A stretch of DNA of 64,000 nt from Apostichopus japonicus. Lineage: Eukaryota; Echinodermata; Holothuroidea; Aspidochirotida; Stichopodidae. The notes beneath the pieces were generated by a model that ran no database searches, was not told where the DNA came from, and was given only the letters and a program-made list of their open reading frames with translations. The position numbers were made by a program, and so were the translations under genes. Of this stretch, positions 61,601 through 64,000 are shown in pieces; position 1 is the stretch's first letter; the number at the start of each line of letters is the position of its first letter. The stretch covers positions 945,984 through 1,009,983 of the forward strand of contig NC_092564.1 of the NCBI RefSeq assembly GCF_037975245.1, read 5' to 3'.

Positions 61601-63035
61601 ACATCTTCGATGCGCACTTTGTCAGGGTTTTCCGATTGGAAAGACGTCATCCAGTCTTCGATCTAAAATATCACGAAAGATATTGCAGCAAAAAAGTATG
61701 ATATTACATATGGGGAGGGGAGGGGAGGGGGAGGGGAGGAGATGAGAGGGGAGGGGGAGGAGTCTAACATGAACGCATAAAAATGAAAACACTTATAAGA
61801 TTAAAATACGTCACAATTTCAGTAAAATTTTTAGTCACGCCTACATTTCTTTGATCAGTACCTATATAAAGTGACCTTAGCATGATGTTTTTGTTGATAA
61901 TGATATGCCATGTGTGTGCTAATAATGACTTGATATAACCTAGTCCGATCTTAAAGATATTGACCTTTAAATTATGCTTACTGTTTGGAATAATCGTGTT
62001 AGGCATTGTATACGAACTCAACCACAACGTATGGTTTGTCACCTTCATTAAACAAAAGTGTACCATGGATTTCGCTCAACGCCATAATTCACCATCACCA
62101 ACCAATGCCTGCTGATGTAATATTATACTACAAAATTATGTGTCAAGGTATGTATGTATACTCTACGCCAAGTGGTGTATGGAAAATGAATACAAGTCAG
62201 TATTTGTTAACGTTTAGTTCTATTTTGAAAGGAAACGTGGTCAATAACAAGATTTTAATAAAGTGTTAAGAATAAAGTTTCCATCTACCCGTACGAGAGA
62301 TCTAATAAGAGAGACAACGCATGGCGCTGACCTCATGAGAGGGCGATATTGTTGGCTCTCACCTCATCAAGAGGATGGTATTGTTCATAAAATCCTGCAG
62401 TAGCAGACGGAGTCATCTGAGCATCGATCAGAGGTTGCACATCTTCGATCATAATCTCCACCTGAATTCCACGACTTTCCAGAAAAGATCTGAGGGAAGC
62501 ATAATCCCTTGGTGCAACCAGAATATCTGCATTGTAACCAATTCCGCGAGATTCCTTCCAAAGATCAAACTGACGAAAAACAAAGAGACCACAGTCTTCA
62601 TTTTCAACAAATTTAATAATTAATATATGTCGATATTTTGCAATGTTATTGAGATATGCAGTTATGGGGGTTGAAATTTATTTATATATTTAAGTGTCAA
62701 GTTTTTTTTTGGCAAGCAAGGACGACCAAACTCTTTCTGCATTGAGTTATGGATAAAACTATAATGATAAAAGAATAATCTTTATTAGGCGAGAAAGAAA
62801 TGTAAATTAAACGTGTCAAACAAGAATTGATGCAAAACTTGATGACAGCATTTGTGAGCGACTATGGTTCTATGATAATTGCTTAATTAATCGGTCCATT
62901 TTCATGACGTACCAGTAAAGAAAATAAATGATATTAAAAAGAAAACAACAGTGGGCTAACATTACCTGATCCTGAAGACCATTCACGATGTTGACTGCAT
63001 TGTCATTTGTGGGCTTGGCATGGATAACTTTATAT
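52635..63035 (-). CDS. Carboxypeptidase A/B-like proenzyme, gene C (exons 2-10 in window)
   Basis: Third and most diverged tandem copy. Exons: 62966-63035, 62363-62569, 61561-61662, 60984-61088, 59371-59478, 55892-55985, 55281-55486, 53214-53298, 52635-52816. Exon 1 (signal peptide) is expected beyond 64000. All catalytic and zinc residues are kept. Differences from A/B include DLWKES for DLWKKS in the pro-segment, TFENR for TFEGR, SGSTDLAD for SETEHLTD, HNKDGY for HNEDGY, STFCADKNEL for STNCTDINEL, and loss of the last two residues (ends HILGI). Exon 6 is 15 bp longer and adds five residues between DGYVHTW and RMWRKTR, close to the substrate-binding arginines. The reading frame is intact, so this is a diverging paralogue rather than a pseudogene. 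Confidence 0.92.
53573..54110 (+). mobile_element. Penelope-like element fragment (unit 3 only)
   Basis: A block absent from units 1 and 2, between GGTGGATGGTGAGCC and GGCGTGGGGTTAGGG. It contains a hammerhead core followed by GGCTCTCTAGTGGATAA, a context I associate with the terminal repeats of Penelope-like retroelements. No RT is seen; exact ends are uncertain. Confidence 0.55.
53891..53929 (+). ncRNA. Type I hammerhead ribozyme core
   Basis: Stem I GCCT pairs with AGGC; the core is CTGAAGA; stem II GATCCT-GCT-AGGATC; then GAAA and ACGTC. The predicted cleavage is after C53925. Stem III would be only the palindrome ACGT, so activity would need a dimer, as known for minimal hammerheads of Penelope-like elements. 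Confidence 0.7.
54465..55000 (-). pseudogene. LINE reverse-transcriptase remnant (intron 8, unit 3)
   Basis: Diverged counterpart of the remnants in units 1 and 2; part of its downstream end is lost. Confidence 0.7.
56285..57235. repeat. Tandem repeat of about 143 bp, unit 3 (expanded)
   Basis: Same repeat with about 300 bp more than in units 1 and 2, from duplication of a two-unit block. Confidence 0.85.
57624..57866. mobile_element. Small TIR element (CAGGCGCGGATCCAG), unit 3
   Basis: 243 bp in intron 6 of gene C, with ends CAGGCGCGGATCCAG and inverted CAGGGCCGGATCCAG. In unit 1 only the right part survives (about 4140-4349), because units 1 and 2 share a deletion of its left end. Confidence 0.65.
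58156..59075. mobile_element. hAT-like element, 0.9 kb (unit 3 only)
   Basis: Ends CAGGGCCGTCTTAA and inverted CAGAGCCGTCTTAA, with perfect 8-bp duplications GTCAGACC (58148-58155 and 59076-59083). Inserted into an older small element; unit 1 shows the uninterrupted site near 4650. No transposase frame. Confidence 0.9.
59795..60795. repeat. AT-rich minisatellite, unit 3
   Basis: Same family in gene C but without long pure (TA)n runs, so those runs expanded in the unit 1/2 lineage or were lost here. Confidence 0.92.
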
Positions 63036-63105
63036 CTGTGTGTTAGAATATCCATCAAGTTTTGGTCAATATGCAAAGTGGTAGCGAGTAGTTAATTTGC
63101 AGACG

Positions 63106-63367
63106 GGTGGGACATGCCCCGCCTTTATATGTAATGCCCCACCTTTACATATGTAATGACCCACATTTATATATATATGTAATGACCCACCTATATATAT
63201 GTAATGATACACCTTTATATATGTAATGACCCACCTTTATATATGTAATGAATCACTTTTATATATGCAATGACCCACCTTTCTATATGCAATGACCCAC
63301 CTTTATATATGTAATGACCCACCTTTATATATGTAATGACCCACCTTTATATATGTAATGACCCACT
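63106..63367 (+). repeat. 22-bp minisatellite, unit 3
   Basis: Same array in intron 1 of gene C, similar copy number. Confidence 0.93.
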
Positions 63368-63564
63368 AAGCAGGCCTCAGGAGACGAAGGCAGACGACAT
63401 TATATACCAAACTGGCCTAATTTTGAACCGAAAAAGGCATTTGAGAAAAGAGCACATACTTTTAATATGAATGTCCTGAAAATACTTGAAGATACCGTAG
63501 AGACATATCGAGTTTAAAATATTTTCTATTTTAAGGGTTATGCATGGTATGTAGGCACTAAAAT

Positions 63565-63985
63565 TAGTGGCGGAGCTAGGGATATTGGTAAGAGGGGCGA
63601 GAATGGTCTGTAGGGCACTTTCGACTCTATCAGAGCCGTATGCTCTGGACACTATCTAAGCGGAGCGCCACCACAGATTGGCGCGGAGCGTACAATTTTT
63701 TTTCTTGTAGTAAAAATACCCTCTAGATCACCGGAAATGTCCCTTTCAGGGCCTTGCTAATTTGCAGATAAACGAAGAATAAATAGCCGTTAGAGCATTT
63801 TGTCAGAAAATTACACCAATAAAATGTGACAAATGTCAATAGGTAGATGAGAGCGCAGTAAAAAAGTCAATATTCGTGAATAACTAAAAAGTGGTAAAAA
63901 GCTGATAAGGGCGCCAGCAGTCCGTTTGAGTCCGTCAGTGGGGGGTGGGGCATCCGCTCCTGACTGTATGGACGCTCCGCCACTG
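63565..63985. mobile_element. hAT-type TIR element, unit 3
   Basis: Same insertion in intron 1 of gene C, with the same duplications. Confidence 0.92.
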
Positions 63986-64000
63986 ACTAAAATACCTTTC

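Larger units (their letters stand above)
53425..64000. repeat. Tandem segmental duplication, unit 3 (partial)
   Basis: First 10.6 kb of a third, more diverged unit. It lacks the transposons at 2086-2412 and 8634-9790 of unit 1 and carries private insertions (53573-54110 and 58156-59075). Confidence 0.93.

Overview
The window is eukaryotic nuclear DNA: GT-AG introns, a ten-exon gene, many transposon remnants, minisatellites and microsatellites. The gene family, the decayed LINEs, the abundance of small hAT-type elements and a Penelope-like fragment fit a metazoan, most likely a marine invertebrate; phylum or species cannot be fixed from sequence alone.

The whole window is one head-to-tail tandem duplication. 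Position 1 re-starts at about 25638 and again at about 53425, so there are two full units (about 25.6 and 27.8 kb) and the first 10.6 kb of a third. Units 1 and 2 look nearly identical by eye, introns included; unit 3 is clearly more diverged. Transposon presence/absence (elements at 8634-9790 and 2086-2412 shared by units 1 and 2 but with empty sites in unit 3; a 0.9 kb element and a Penelope-like fragment only in unit 3) gives the order: unit 3 split first, units 1 and 2 later. A haplotype-duplication artefact for units 1/2 cannot be excluded.

Each unit carries one minus-strand gene for a secreted digestive-type zinc metallocarboxypeptidase (M14A, carboxypeptidase A/B family). Gene B (38178 down to 24707) is complete: 10 coding exons and a predicted 403-residue preproenzyme with signal peptide, pro-segment and all catalytic residues. 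Gene A (13222 down to 1789) shows exons 1-8, with exons 9-10 expected left of the window. Gene C (63035 down to 52635) shows exons 2-10, with exon 1 expected right of the window. The three copies keep open frames and look functional; gene C has a five-residue in-frame insertion and several substitutions.

The introns hold LINE reverse-transcriptase remnants, hAT-like elements with 8-bp target-site duplications, AT-rich minisatellites, a 22-bp minisatellite and a homopurine tract. The roughly 11.5-14.5 kb between genes (13.3-24.7 kb and 38.2-52.6 kb) is repeat-dominated: an EcoRV-palindrome array inside a TIR element, a fold-back element, another LINE remnant, a 27-bp minisatellite (0.47 kb in unit 1, about 3.1 kb with higher-order repeats in unit 2), a 2.2 kb hAT-like element, a 140-bp tandem repeat and ATT microsatellites.

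The most unusual items are: an isolated first coding exon of an AGAP (centaurin-gamma) gene with a premature stop, present only in unit 2; a hammerhead-ribozyme core in the Penelope-like fragment of unit 3; a conserved module of about 90 bp shared by several different small TIR elements; and a carboxypeptidase pro-segment without the usual basic activation site.
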